Shown piece after piece: positions 22,301 through 33,369 of a DNA stretch of 64,000 nt. The stretch lies in NCBI GenBank assembly GCA_949775045.1, contig OX459103.1, positions 1,881,501 through 1,945,500 on the forward strand. Reading direction: 5' to 3'. The stretch comes from Metridium senile. Lineage: Eukaryota; Cnidaria; Anthozoa; Actiniaria; Metridiidae. The notes below the pieces were generated by a model. It was not told the origin of the DNA and ran no database searches. It saw nothing but the letters and a program-made list of their open reading frames with translations. A program made the position numbers and the translations under genes. The stretch's first letter is position 1, and every line of letters begins with the position of its first letter.

Positions 22301-23865
22301 GGATAAATGAATACATGGATGACGAAATGAAAAGATTAATGAATAAATGAAGACACACTTAATAAACTCTTGCAAAGCATATTGGGAAGATATGGGAGTA
22401 ACATGAATTAATTAATATATTCCTATTCACAGAAACCTCCGAGGCAGTTGTCAACCCAGATGATATGCTCTTAATGCAAACCAATGTCTTGTCAAAAATC
22501 CCAGAATGCTTTGGACTCAGCTCCCCTGACGCTCCCATCAAGCATAGCGATAAATTCAAGGACAGCCGTCCTCCTAAAACTAAAGTGTTTGTCAAGAAAA
22601 GACCGCAAAATGAACCACTAATTAGAACTAAATCAGACGATGAGAAAATTAGACAGTTACGAGATAAAAACAAAAAACTTAAACGAGAAGTTCCGATCGA
22701 TGAGGAAAGTCAAGTTAACGCATCGTCAAAATCTCGTGCTAAATTCGTTGAGCGCGTTGCGACCAGTTCCGCAGCTAGCGAAGACGATCCATCTAGTTAT
22801 ATATACCAGAAGACAAAGTCTAAAATTCGCTGGAAAACGAAGACAAAGATTAAAAGGTCCAAATGGAACACGAAGAGCGCCCCTGTTCTCAGAAGAACGA
22901 GTAATGTCGAAGAAGAAATGACTTCATGTACGGAGTTCAAACAAGAGACAAATATCTCATTCGCTGCGTATGTTAAAAAGAGAACACCTAATTTCAGTCT
23001 TATGAAAACAAAGTCGAAATCAAAATCTCAGAAGTTGAGAAGATCAGAAAGCAATGGAAACATTAACTTGATGGGTTTCACAGGAAGAGATGAAAGTTTA
23101 CACTCGGCGAGCGAAAGAAATGTCACTTTTAATCCAATTTTTGAGGACGAGGAATATCAGAAAAGGGAAAACCGAGAACATTCACAAGCACGTGATAGCC
23201 ACGTGTACAGCTACGAAACTACATCGGAAGATCACGTGGACAAACAAGTACTATCACGTGATAGTGATGTACAGAACAATACACAGGTGCGTGGCAGTCA
23301 CAAGAACAGCATACCACAGCCACGCACTGATCACGTGCATAATGATGGAAATATTGAGATTAACAGACATGAAAATCACGTGACGCCCACGTGCTCAGAT
23401 AAAGAGACAAACACAAGAGAAATAGAATTCGATCTAGAAAACCACGTGCCAGTCACGTGGATAGATGGACCTTTAACCGAAGAAGGCTATGAAAGCGATC
23501 ACGTGCCAATCACGAGTATCGATGAAACTGACCAGGAACAAGAAAGTGATCACGTGCCAGTCACATGCATTGATGACGTAGGTGATCAAGATAATGACGA
23601 GGATGATCACGTGAGAAGACCAACCCTTATAAGGTCTGGTCGTATATATGATCTTGACATGGTTGGATGGTACGATGACGATAATGGTCAAAGGAACAAC
23701 CATAGCAATCGATTATATAATGATGATGATAATAGTGGTGATGAAAATGTTGATGATGATTTCACGACACGGATGTTAAAGCAAACAGCAGCCATTTTGA
23801 CGTTTGACATGACGAGTCGACGACGGGAACTTTACACAATAGAAGAAGAACAGGAAGAAGAATGA
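20072..23865 (+). CDS. Three-exon gene for a charged protein of unknown function, about 523 aa
   Basis: Exons are 20072-20136, 20899-20972 and 22433-23865. Phases match at both junctions (2 nt + 1 nt, then 1 nt + 2 nt) and GT-AG borders are present. The ATG opens MLASWFIKSKFGKLKGMSYD, followed by a Tyr/Glu-rich segment and KWKILTCHTATSQHIK. Residues about 90-250 are Lys/Arg/Ser-rich with several basic clusters (KSKIRWKTKTKIKRSK), compatible with nuclear or nucleic-acid-associated localisation. Residues about 290-450 contain irregular repeats of DHVPVT(C/S)ID type, strongly acidic. The C-terminus is Asp/Glu-rich and ends EEEQEEE. No known domain is recognised. Most of the protein is probably disordered. 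The last exon has many in-frame CACGTG palindromes. Confidence 0.7.
21700..22335 (+). repeat. GAAT/GATG tetranucleotide repeat in intron 2 of the three-exon gene
   Basis: Reiterated AATGAATGAATGGATGAAT words with a longer unit of about 130 bp (containing ATTAATAGATGGATGCCG) repeated three times at about 21873, 21965 and 22110. A short pure run of AATC tetramers is at about 22265-22300. Confidence 0.88.
23184..23615 (+). promoter_or_regulatory. Dense CACGTG cluster inside a coding exon
   Basis: I count about 12 CACGTG palindromes in roughly 430 bp, several as GATCACGTG in the His-Val codons of the DHV repeats. CACGTG is the canonical E-box for bHLH factors such as MYC/USF. Whether the cluster is regulatory or just a by-product of a repeated His-Val dipeptide is open. 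Confidence 0.4.
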
Positions 23866-23949
23866 ACATCGTTGGGCTTCCTGTCTAAATTTGACCAAGA
23901 AAGACTGGGAACTTTAAAATTACAATCTTTGCACAGGGCATTCTGTCTC

Positions 23950-24377
23950 AAAGACCCATGGTCACTTACCGGCATGCTTTGCGTTGTCTATTTTGATTTG
24001 ACTGTTATAATTCATTCGCAGTAAGTCGTATTACGAGAAAACAAATAAAACAAAACGCTAAACGATTTAGTAAGAGCGTAAATACCCACTCGCATCGTAA
24101 AAGATATCAAATGTCTGAATGTGCGATTTTTATGGTCCACGAAACGGTCCTGCACGGAAGTTGTATTCGGTTTTTGTTGAAAATGTTAGTAATATTAAAA
24201 TATTTTTCGCTAGAACTTTAGTTAATAACCGATGCTAGAGTTTATAATGTTACTAAGATTTTTGCAATAAAAACCTCGTACAACTCCCAGGACACCTTGC
24301 TTCAAAATTACGCAAGTAGGGTACTGGGAGTTGTACTCTTACGCGCGGTGCATGCTGGTAAGTGACCGTGGGTCTTT
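23950..24377. mobile_element. Foldback element, about 428 bp
   Basis: The ends AAAGACCCATGGTCACTTAC and GTAAGTGACCGTGGGTCTTT are inverted. A smaller internal palindrome GTACAACTCCCAG/CTGGGAGTTGTAC lies near the right end. It overlaps the probable 3'UTR of the three-exon gene, including an AATAAA at 24044-24049. Confidence 0.78.
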
Positions 24378-24499
24378 AATCTTAGTGAGTGGGAACTGTA
24401 AACGACCAAATAAAGAAATAATATAGGAACAATATGTTTGCTTTTAGTTTCCTGTCTAAATTTAATTGAACTACCAGCAGTCCCCCTTTTCCCTCCTGA

Positions 24500-24965
24500 A
24501 TCAGTGATAAAAAACGAGTTTTGCGGGATTCCTGTGGAGCGCGTTTACTTCTTTTCCTCTCCCTACTCACCCAATCTATTTCCGGCGCGTTTCAGAGGAA
24601 TCGTCCCATTTTTATTTTCTCTTTCTATCCAGGTGATCTCGCGTCGAAGCGCGCAAAGGATTGTTTGTCAAAACGAATAGTTCCAAAATGGCGCCTGGAC
24701 ACAAAAACATTTTCGGTTACTTTTAGGCATTTGTGTTTCTTTTTTATCCCTGATAGAGCAGCAGTGGACGTTTATTGTCCAAGTAACATATAACATTTTA
24801 ATGTAGAGTTATTTAAAGGATGTATTTATCGAGGATTTACACGTGAAACAACTCTCTCAAACGACGCCATCTTGGAACTGTTGGCGATGCGACAGAAATG
24901 CTTCTGATTGGCTTATACTAACCGGAAGTGCGCGCGCGAAATCACCTGGATGCGATCTTGGGGCT
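24500..24965. promoter_or_regulatory. CpG-richer promoter-like segment with YY1- and ETS-type motifs
   Basis: Against an AT-rich background this stretch has many CpGs. It holds CCAAAATGGCGCC (about 24683), ACGCCATCTTGG (24863-24875; the YY1 core is CCAT), ATTGG (24907-24911), ACCGGAAGTG (24921-24930, ETS/GABP consensus) and a GCGCGCGCG run. No coding exon could be tied to it, so it may drive a non-coding transcript or an unrecognised first exon. Confidence 0.4.
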
Positions 24966-27193
24966 GCCAGCATCACCAATACACTTTCCACCTTTAAGGG
25001 TCCTTGGTTCGAGTCTAAGCATCGTCGACATTTTTTTTTATTTCAAATATTTAAGATTTTTTTTCGTCTTTTTTTATAACCAGTTTATGTTTATAACCAG
25101 CTTTAAAATTATTAGTATCATGGTTTTTATTATCCATGTTATGAACAATACATAACAATGAAAGAATGAAGTTACGTAAAAATGACGCTGACAGACACTT
25201 TTACTTAGTACGCACACTCATAAAATGTCATCGGATTTTATTTTTCACTAGTTCAGTATTCTACAATATTAAATCGTAACAATCATTATCATTATTAAAA
25301 CCGCCATTAGAAGCAAACACTTAATATTAAAAAATGATATTTAACCAATTTAATTTGGAGGTTTATTCGAATTCTTTCAAACAATTGATAATATATTAAC
25401 AAGCTAAGAAATATCAGCTATCCATTGTGTTCTATCTTAGTTACTGTTGCTACGTCCGACAAGCCAAATATGTTTTTCTCAATATACAGCACGAATATAT
25501 ACATAGATTGCTGAAACTTTATAAGTATGTCTTGGAATTTATGTATTCTAAGAGTACGTTAGGAAATGCGGTAAATCTTTCTCAAATCTACGATGTTTGT
25601 CGGACATTCTATATTCCAGTGGGAATACTGCGCAATTGTTTCATGTTCACTCAAGCAAATTGTGGATCTATGAATTTTGAATATCGGAAAAAAAGTTCTA
25701 AAAGTTTTTAGATGAGAAATTTCCTCAACAACCTGTGCAATTGCAGTTGAAGGGTTAGCAGTTTTAGAACACGATATTATACCTACAACCTGCAGCTCAC
25801 CCGTCAAATTAACAGATAAAACTAAAAACAACTCTTTTAACCTATCACAACTCACTCACTAACCAAAACAACTAAATACAACCTGTAAAATTAACAGCTG
25901 ATCACGTGACATATAGCAATCTTAGGGGGGAATAGATACTTTTAAGGGGCTTTTGGAGATTTCAAGAAAGTGACATAGCCTTGCTTTGTCGACGTAGTGG
26001 GTATTTGCATCCCTGCTTAAAAACTCTCGTAGGAATACCGCCTTTCTTGCAAAAGTAACAAAGGTAAGTTTGTTTCTTTCAAAACTATGTTTTTGATATT
26101 TTTTGGTTAAAGTACGAAATCCTAGTATCATGTAAAGTGACGAAAAGATCGAAAGTCTTTTTAAATATGATTTAAATATTTAACGAACTTTGAAAAGGGA
26201 CGTTTTTTCGCAAATGTTTCTAGACTTTTTGATTCCCTATATGTAAAAATTATATGTTAATGTTCGAAGGGGTTGTGTTATAATGTGTTATAGAGTTTGT
26301 TCAAATGTTAAGCCGTTTATTCATGGTTCATTATAACTGAATGGCTAATCTATTGTTATATGAAGGATCCTTTTGACCTGTCAGTGTATTCGTAAACAAA
26401 GAAACTGTTTCTTCCATTGTCTGTTAATTCTTTAAAGTGATTTATATTTGCCCTCACAGTGAAGAGACAAAGCTGTTAAATAGCTACAAGCACTTCCGTG
26501 ATTAACACTATTAATATCACAGCTTTTCTAACTATTTTAGTTTTTGTTCATTAGTTTCATTTCGTTATAATCAAATTGAATTGGTTTATCATGAATAGTT
26601 TTTTCTTCCTTACTAAATAATTGCCATTAGAGACGTTTTCATTAACCGTGAAAAACGATTTAGTGTATTACTCTTTAATTTAACTTAAATCCATTGTGTT
26701 CTTTTGTTGTTATTTGACTATTACACTCTAATACACTATGTTTCACCGGTTAATGAAAACCACTCTAACCTGTGAAATACAATTTAGTGTAATACTCTTT
26801 AATTCAACTGTACTTCAGTAATTCCATTGTTTTTTTGTTATTTGACTATCACACTCTAACTAGTACACTTTGTTTCACTGGTTAATGAGAACAACTCTAT
26901 TTCTGATAAAGACTAAAGCGCGGAACTCACTCACTCAAACTGTATCTAATTAGGAGAGAGGAGCGTTCAGGGAGGAGAGAGAAACTCGGTCTAAAAGACT
27001 TCATTTTATAGACAGGAGATGGGAAAAATCGCTGAAGAAAAATTTGGGAGTATGTCTGAGAAATATCAGAACGGGATTGGTGAGATAGTTAGAAGTCACG
27101 TGTAGAAGTGATATTCACTAATCTGTGTTGCTTTTCCACCTCTAACTTCCAATTGTTTAGAACCTGAAGTTAAATTTGTTTCATTATTTCTAG
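24966..27193. other. AT-rich stretch without a recognised gene, upstream of secreted gene A
   Basis: It contains a tandem duplication at 26636-26895 and otherwise nothing recognisable. The 5'UTR exon of gene A must lie in it, because an acceptor (TTATTTCTAG) ends at 27193, 12 nt before the ATG, but I cannot place that exon. Confidence 0.4.
26636..26895 (+). repeat. Two-copy tandem duplication of about 130 bp with inverted ends
   Basis: AATTTAGTGTA(A/T)TACTCTTTAA, TCCATTGT and TTATTTGACTAT(C/T)ACACTC recur twice in direct order. GTTTTCATTAACCG at the left and CGGTTAATGAAAAC at the centre are inverted, so the block is two nested foldbacks. Confidence 0.7.
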
Positions 27194-27205
27194 GCTTACA
27201 CTAAA

Positions 27206-30200
27206 ATGGAGATCAGGCATATACTGCTTGTCGGCGTTTTGGTGTTTGTAGCTTTGGACCAAGTCCTTTCACAAGGTAGGTTGGCTGGCAGATTGACATC
27301 CTCGCGGGTAACCAGAGATTATTTACTGTCACTCGTTCCGCGCTTCAAGAGTTTTTCTGGGAGCGAGGAACGAGTGACAGAATGTAGCCCCTGGGTTCTC
27401 GAGCTCGAGGATGGCAGATTGAAAACGATTCTTACAATTAATCTCTTAAAATAGATAGTTGAAATAAAGAATTCAGAAAGGTTGAACAGTAAGAAAGGAA
27501 TAAGATGGACAAAGAAAAACAACGGTCAAGAGAGAGGCTAAAAATAAAAACTTACTAGGAAAAGAATAGACGTTTCACGCTAGAAGATGGACAAATCGTT
27601 GTATGACAAAAAAATCTTGTGATTCTTTATTATTTGTGTGGCAAAACCTTTGTTTATCAAGTTCTAGAGGAAAAGAAAGATTAGCTTCTATATAGTGTTT
27701 GCGCTTTATTTCACCAGTAGCAATTTGATTTTCTGATTTCATGAATACAATGTCTGTGCTGTTCTATTTGTTCTGAAAAACTGTTGTGTTTTATTTAGTT
27801 TCTGAAAATGTACCAGTGATAAACGTGCAGCCAAAGAAAGTCATTCGATACAAACTGATCAGAATGTCAGGTAAGACTTACGTTAATGTATATTTTACAC
27901 TCTACACTGTGTACAACGACACAGGCTAAACGATAGGTAATATAATGAAAATTTGTAACACCGTAAAAATTGTTAACTTAACTTTACTAAATAGATGTAC
28001 TAGCGAGTAAACTAGTACAGGCTGCTTCGATATTTGATATAAACGATAGGTAATATAATGAAATTTGTAACACCGTAAAAAATGTTGACTTAACTTTACT
28101 GCATTTCGAGCTTCTTTCACTCCGACGAAGGGCTAAAGCCTAGTTTTCACTAGCGACGCAAGTACAAGCGCAAACACAAGCGCAAGCGCAAGAGACCTTA
28201 TTTCGTCGTGAAAACCGTTTGACGCAGTGTAACGCAAGCGCAAGATATCAAAAAATTTCCTTTTTTCTTGCGTTTGCGCTTGTGCTTGCGGAATAGTTTG
28301 TTTGCGCTTGCGCTTATTCACGTCTCGTTTTCACATGCTTGCGCTTGCGCTGCGTCGCTAGTGAAAACCAGGCTTAAAGCTCGAAACGTCAACATTTTTT
28401 TACGGTGTTACACATTTAATTATATTACCTATCGTTTATATCAAACATCGACGCAGCCTATACTAGTTTACTCGCTAGTTTACATTTCTATTTTTTACGG
28501 TGTTACAAATTTAATTCTATTACCTATCGTTTATGTCAAACACCGACGCAGCCTATACTAGTTTACTCGCTAGTTTCCATTTATACTAAATGAATAAATA
28601 CTTTGACTTTTCAGATGAAGAAATCAAGAAAGAGCAGGATGCCAAGAAGCAACTTGAGCTAAAAGATGCACAAGAAAAAGAGTGGAAAAAGAGTAAGAGA
28701 ATACGAAACTCCTGACAGACAACATCCCACGCAGGAATACGTTTTGCGTTATTATGGGATTGGCTAGTTCTTTTTTCAACACCCTAAAAGATACTACTGA
28801 TTTGTTCAACCTCAAATTTAAGACCCTAAAAGATACCAAATCGCTGTTTTTACCCCTAAGAGATACGGCGAGCTTGCAATGATGGAGACACGTGAGTAGT
28901 TGTCCCGCGAAGTGTTAAAGGTCTCTATCATTGCAAGCTCAACGTTCATCTCGCTTCGATGCAAAGGCCAGGCTACCTTTCAAGATGGCGCAGGCAACTG
29001 TGAAGGGGGACTATTGAGTCAATGAGTGCTCGACCCAATGATTAAATGTTTAACACTGTTATTTTAAAAATTATTTTTTTGCAGAGTTATTCCCATGCAG
29101 GGATTACAGTCCAATCTGTTCTCGTTACAAGAATATCTGGAACCCTGGTGTTGCCCAGTGCAGGGACGTCTTCATGCAAAGAAACTGCCGTGAAACATGT
29201 GGTCTATGTAATGGTGAGTGATCCATAACATTATACATCCATTTAAAAAAAAAACCGTTTTCTTCTCCTTTTCTCTTAGTTCCTTTCGGAGCATGAGGCG
29301 AGCAACAGTTCCCTCCAGTTTGGTTTATCAGCTGCGATCTTTTCAGCTTCTCTCCATTTAAAAATGTTTTACATGAAGTTAATTCAATTGTTTCTTGTTT
29401 GTCCCAGTCCCCGTTGGTGTATACCTCGGATGTAACGACATGCAGCACTGCAGGGCCCTGGGTTCTAACGCCTGTGTCCATAAATGGGTGGTAGAGACAT
29501 GTAAGACAATGTGCGGAAGCTGTGACGGAAGCTTGGGCAGAAAGAACTGTAAGAACCAATGAAGCATATGACTAATTGTAAAGAGTATTTAAGGCAGGCA
29601 GGCAGGCAGAACTCAAAACTTTCTTTTTTCCAAACATTTATTTATTGATTTGTGTAAGAGCATTGAGCTTAGTATAATTCTCCTAAAATCTTGTATCAAT
29701 ATTATTTAAACTTCACACAACCAACATACAATAAGCAGACAAATAAAAAAAATTTGTATTAAGTCTCAATATATATATTTTTCTATTTCAGCACGTGTTG
29801 GTGCATCTAGTGTGTTCGTTGGCAAGAAGAAGTCCATCGTCTCACCCAAAAAACAACAAAAGGTCAAAACTGTTTTTGTGAGTTACTCCAAAATCCCATT
29901 TAAACTAACCAAACAATGTTAATATTGACTATTTCGGCCTCTATCCAGATGCCATCTACAGCAAACCTCACAGGTATCAAAGGCTTTTATCCTTTTGCCA
30001 CTGAGTCATATCTGCGGTAGACAGCCATTGGGAAAGAGTCTGAAGAAGTTATATGCCCACAATGATATAATCAAAAGAACTGTTGTTGAGTTTGGTTGCA
30101 ATTTTGGCTTGCTGTTGGTTTACCATGTCTATATTTATACGAATTGAGGACTATTTCGTCGTTTCGAAGTGGACTGTGAGATGTACAAAGCCCACGAAGC

Positions 30201-31733
30201 TAAAGCATAGATTTCGTATGAGTGTAAAAATTTCATTGCCGTGTGCGTTCCTTGCCGCGACCGTGATGTTTTCTAGGAATTTGCAGTGCCTTATCGTGCC
30301 TTAACCGCATTCGTGCCGTGCACTTTTCATAGTCATACGACATGACACTGCTCTATGACAATAGGTCACACAGCAGGGGCTGATTCAGACCAATCAATGA
30401 CCAGTATTTTAACTCAACAAAGTCAAAGAAATCTTGCAAAGAGTCCAGTATTTAGATCACTGTTCTGTCAAATTGATCTGTCGACAGTGAAAGCTAAAAA
30501 CTAATCGGTTTCCGTAAACCGTTTCCTGCGGCCTTGGGACTTCCACTAAACTTCCCTCGGCTTTCGGGGACATTTAATCACTAATCCCCCTCAAGCCATG
30601 CTATTACTTATAGTAATTTGATATTTATCGTGCGTAAAGAACATGTTGATATGATCAAATGCGCAAACCGTTCTGGATCAGCGCTTGCGTAGTGATACCT
30701 TTATATGTTTCTCGTAGGAGGCGATCAAGAACCAACACAAACCACTTGAGGTTAAGGAAAACTCTGAAGTACAGGACAAGGAAGAGAAGGTCAAGGATGT
30801 TGATACGGAGGAACAGGGCAGTGCAGCTGATGTCATCGAGAAGGAAGGAAGTGGAGAAGCACAAGAAGACCCTAAAGCTGAGGACACAGAGGTATTATAA
30901 TCATTGCTATTATCATGACAATCAATATTTTGGTAAAGTGAGAAAGAACACATACTGAATAATCATCTGCATGTTTATGATCATAATTATTATCAAGTTC
31001 AATATTAACATCAATATTATTATTGTTACTCGCCAATCACAACTATCATGATTACTATCCTTATTACAATCAACATAACATGGGCATCGTCCTTATTATT
31101 ATCGATATGATTATTGTCACTATAGTCGTCAAATCATGATACTCCTCATTAAAATAGTCCCCTCCACAGTTCCCTGCGCCATCTTGAATGGTAGCCGGGC
31201 CTTTGCATCGAAGCAAGACGAACGTTAAGCTTGCAAAGATAGAGACACATGAATGATTGTCCCACGAGGTGTTAAAATGTCTCTATCATTGCAAGCTCAA
31301 CGTTCGTCTCGCTTCAATGCAAAGGCCCTTTCAAGATGGCGCAGGGAACTGTGAAGGGGACGATTGTACTAATCGTCATCATTAAGAATGATGTATATAC
31401 ACTAAATTATTTGTGCTGATAAATATTGCTAGTTGTCAATTAACGCAATTTCTAATCAATCAAATTGTCATCTAGTCCGAGGTCGAGCAGCCCAAAGCAG
31501 AAGAAAAGGTCGAAAAAGCCCCTGCTGTAGAGAAGGATGCCCCAAAGAAAGTAGAGGCTCCAAAGAAAGTCGAGGCTCCCAAGAAGCCAGTTCACCACAA
31601 GAAAGTTCACCATCATCACAAATATCACCACAAACACCACCACAAACACCACCAAGATAAGAAACACACTAAGAAAGTACATCACCCCATTAAGGCTCTT
31701 ATCAAAAAACACAAGAAAACAACCAAATCATAA
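27206..31733 (+). CDS. Secreted gene A: two ShKT domains, acidic segment and Lys/His-rich tail (335 aa, 8 coding exons)
   Basis: Exons are 27206-27275, 27799-27870, 28615-28692, 29085-29213, 29408-29548, 29792-29877, 30718-30891 and 31476-31733. All junctions keep frame and have GT-AG borders. Exon 1 is a signal peptide (hydrophobic core ILLVGVLVFVAL, likely cleaved after LSQ). Exons 4 and 5 each encode one ShKT domain. Cysteines are at 78, 85, 99, 108, 112, 115 (spacing 6-13-8-3-2) and 125, 131, 139, 148, 152, 155 (5-7-8-3-2). Residues 193-250 are Glu/Asp/Lys-rich. Residues 251-335 carry Ala-Pro-Lys repeats and a run of HHK-type motifs. An extracellular structural or adhesive role is inferred; the basic His-rich tail could bind metal or polyanions. 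The Lys-aromatic dyad of potassium-channel-blocking ShK peptides is not evident at the expected spacing, so a toxin role is not favoured. The donor of exon 5 (AACT/GTAAGA) competes with a stop 12 nt downstream. Confidence 0.82.
28002..28479. mobile_element. Nested foldback in intron 2 of gene A (outer element)
   Basis: The outer arms TAGCGAGTAAACTAGTACAG and GCCTATACTAGTTTACTCGC are inverted, as are AAACGATAGGTAATATAATG/ATTACCTATCGTTT and GTAACACCGTAAAAAATGTT/CATTTTTTTACGGTGTTAC. Partial extra copies flank it at 27929-27980 and 28490-28580. A half copy sits at 44912-45040 and a fragment at 49176-49200. Confidence 0.82.
28134..28378. mobile_element. Inner foldback inserted at the centre of the outer element
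   Basis: The ends AAGCCTAGTTTTCACTAGCG and CGCTAGTGAAAACCAGGCTT are inverted. The interior is GCGCAAGC/GCTTGCGC hexamer-type repeat on both arms. It divides the outer palindrome at its loop, so it inserted later. Confidence 0.8.
28868..29016. mobile_element. Foldback family 1, copy 1 (5'-truncated), intron 3 of gene A
   Basis: It keeps GAGCTTGCAATGATGGAGAC, the CATTGCAAGCTCAACGTTC arm and the right end CTTTCAAGATGGCGCAGGCA...GGGGACTATT. The left terminal about 70 bp are missing or replaced. Confidence 0.8.
29655..29720 (+). mobile_element. Possible LINE 3'-tail fragment in intron 5 of gene A
   Basis: It shares TGTAAGAGCATTGAG with the LINE tail at about 1695 and ends in an ATATTATTTA-type AT-rich run. 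Too short for firm classification. Confidence 0.35.
31153..31366. mobile_element. Foldback family 1, copy 2 (full length), intron 7 of gene A
   Basis: About 214 bp. The left end is TAGTCCCCTCCACAGTTCCC and then GCGCCATCTTGAA. The right end is TTTCAAGATGGCGC and then AGGGAACTGTGAAGGGGAC. The central arms are GAACGTTAAGCTTGCAA/TTGCAAGCTCAACGTTC. Confidence 0.88.
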
Positions 31734-32205
31734 GCACCATTTGTTACTATGGAGACACCCAATGACGTCATTTGGACATTTTGTTTCAGCAAATCTGTTG
31801 TCAAGGCAACTGAGATGACGTCATGATGGCGTGGCTTAAAAAGCGCAATTTTTCGATCACAATTTTAAATGGAGAAAAATATGCAGTTTTTATTAATAAC
31901 CAAAAAATTGCAAGTTTTTTTTTAATTTTCAAGATTTGTGTCTTATCGTTTAGATATATATTTTCAAACTTTCAACTTTAAAAACTTTGATTAGAACAGA
32001 AATTAACACACTTTCGATATTTTGGTTGACTGAGCCAAGACGAGGCTACTCCGAGGAAATAGTAAACATATTGTATCTCCGGAGCTTCGTATATGTCCAT
32101 GCTCGCTTAACTAAAATATCGACAGTGAGCTAAAATATAATGCCTTTTATCGTTTAATGATTATACAATTGTAATGTTATACATATAAAACTTCTAAGAA
32201 ATAAA
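31734..32205 (+). other. 3'UTR of gene A with poly(A) signal
   Basis: After the stop at 31731-31733 the sequence runs to AATAAA at 32200-32205. Two TGACGTCA palindromes lie within the first 100 bp (CAATGACGTCATTTG and GAGATGACGTCATG). The inferred 3'UTR length is about 490 nt. Confidence 0.55.
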
Positions 32206-32291
32206 AGTCTTTAAATGCAACCGTGGTTTTAATTGGTTACTCCAAAAGTACGTATTAATACGCCGAATTGAAATATGGCATTTAACTTGAA

Positions 32292-32386
32292 TCACTATTG
32301 TTCTTGACTGACTAGCCTCGCATACATGTGAAAACTCCATTGTGTTTCAACGTGCACACGAGGCTAGCCAGTCAATAGTTATTGAA
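32292..32386. mobile_element. Small foldback, about 95 bp
   Basis: ACTATTGTTCTTGACTGACT followed by AGCCTCG is matched by CGAGGCTAGCCAGTCAATAG on the other arm. It lies between genes A and B. Confidence 0.65.
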
Positions 32387-32429
32387 ATTGGATCCCATAT
32401 ATCCATTCGGTCTAGTAATAATGATAAAA

Positions 32430-32663
32430 TAGGGAGCTTTAGATTTGAAAACGAGTACGAGATTGAGTACGAGTACGAGTTTTAAAATTGGCCTTGTGTG
32501 TTTTGTTGATACTGAATAACATTCCACTTCTTGTTTTTATTCATTTGGTGCCTCAATCTATACACAGGACTACAATTCATCATCAACAAAACACACAAGG
32601 ACAATTTCAAACCTTGTACTCGTACCTAATCTCGTACTCGTTGTCAAATCTAAAGTTCCCTAA
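32430..32663. mobile_element. Foldback element, about 234 bp, between genes A and B
   Basis: The ends TAGGGAGCTTTAGATTTG and CAAATCTAAAGTTCCCTA are inverted. The inner arms hold repeated ACGAGTACGAG words and CCTTGTGTGTTTTGTTGAT/ATCAACAAAACACACAAGG. Confidence 0.85.
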
Positions 32664-33369
32664 TATAAGTAACAGCAAAACACATACACATACTTTGTAC
32701 CATCATGAATAAAATTTCTTGTAATATCAGAACGACAAAACAATAAAAAGATATCAAATTAACTAAACATATATTGAATAAAATAGAAAACAGAAAATGT
32801 AAAGAAAAGCTAGTGCAATTCAAATCCTTTTCTAAACTGAAATAGATGAATAAATTACAGTTAATAAGTTAATAGCAACGTGACAAGTAGGTGTATACAG
32901 GTAAAACTATTAGGACTACAGGGTGACATATTTCAGCCAACTAATCGATTCCCGACAAACAAGCTGGTGTTTTTGACTTAAATCACTAAACAATATCAAA
33001 TTCATCATTTCTATGCAGTTAACAAAGATTTGACTCGTTTTATGAATTCCCCTTTGTTATGAATCATTGAAAGTCAACCTTAACGGAAAACGTACTGATT
33101 TGTGAGGGGCCGTAAGTTAGATACCTATCACGGTTATTACATCACCCTTGATAAATAAAGATCAATATATTGTGTGACGTCGCTCGAGAACTCAGACTGT
33201 TGACTCAGTATTTAGTCTTCGAGGTCAGTTGACATCATTGATACATTTGCAAAGCATTGTGGTTATATTCACAAATCATTATGATTATGTAACCATTTAA
33301 TATGTTGGTCTTTATTACGTTTGCTATGCACCATGGGTAGGTAGCCGCCATTATGTGTAGTTTACTACC

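Noticed and set aside
24840..25030. Possible tRNA or tRNA-derived SINE, because GGTTCGAGTC at 25006-25015 resembles a B box and is followed by poly(T)
   Set aside because: No convincing A box at the right distance and no foldable cloverleaf.
25427..25711. 94-codon plus-strand frame with several Cys and Tyr
   Set aside because: No signal peptide, domain or splice support, and it overlaps a comparable antisense frame; likely chance.
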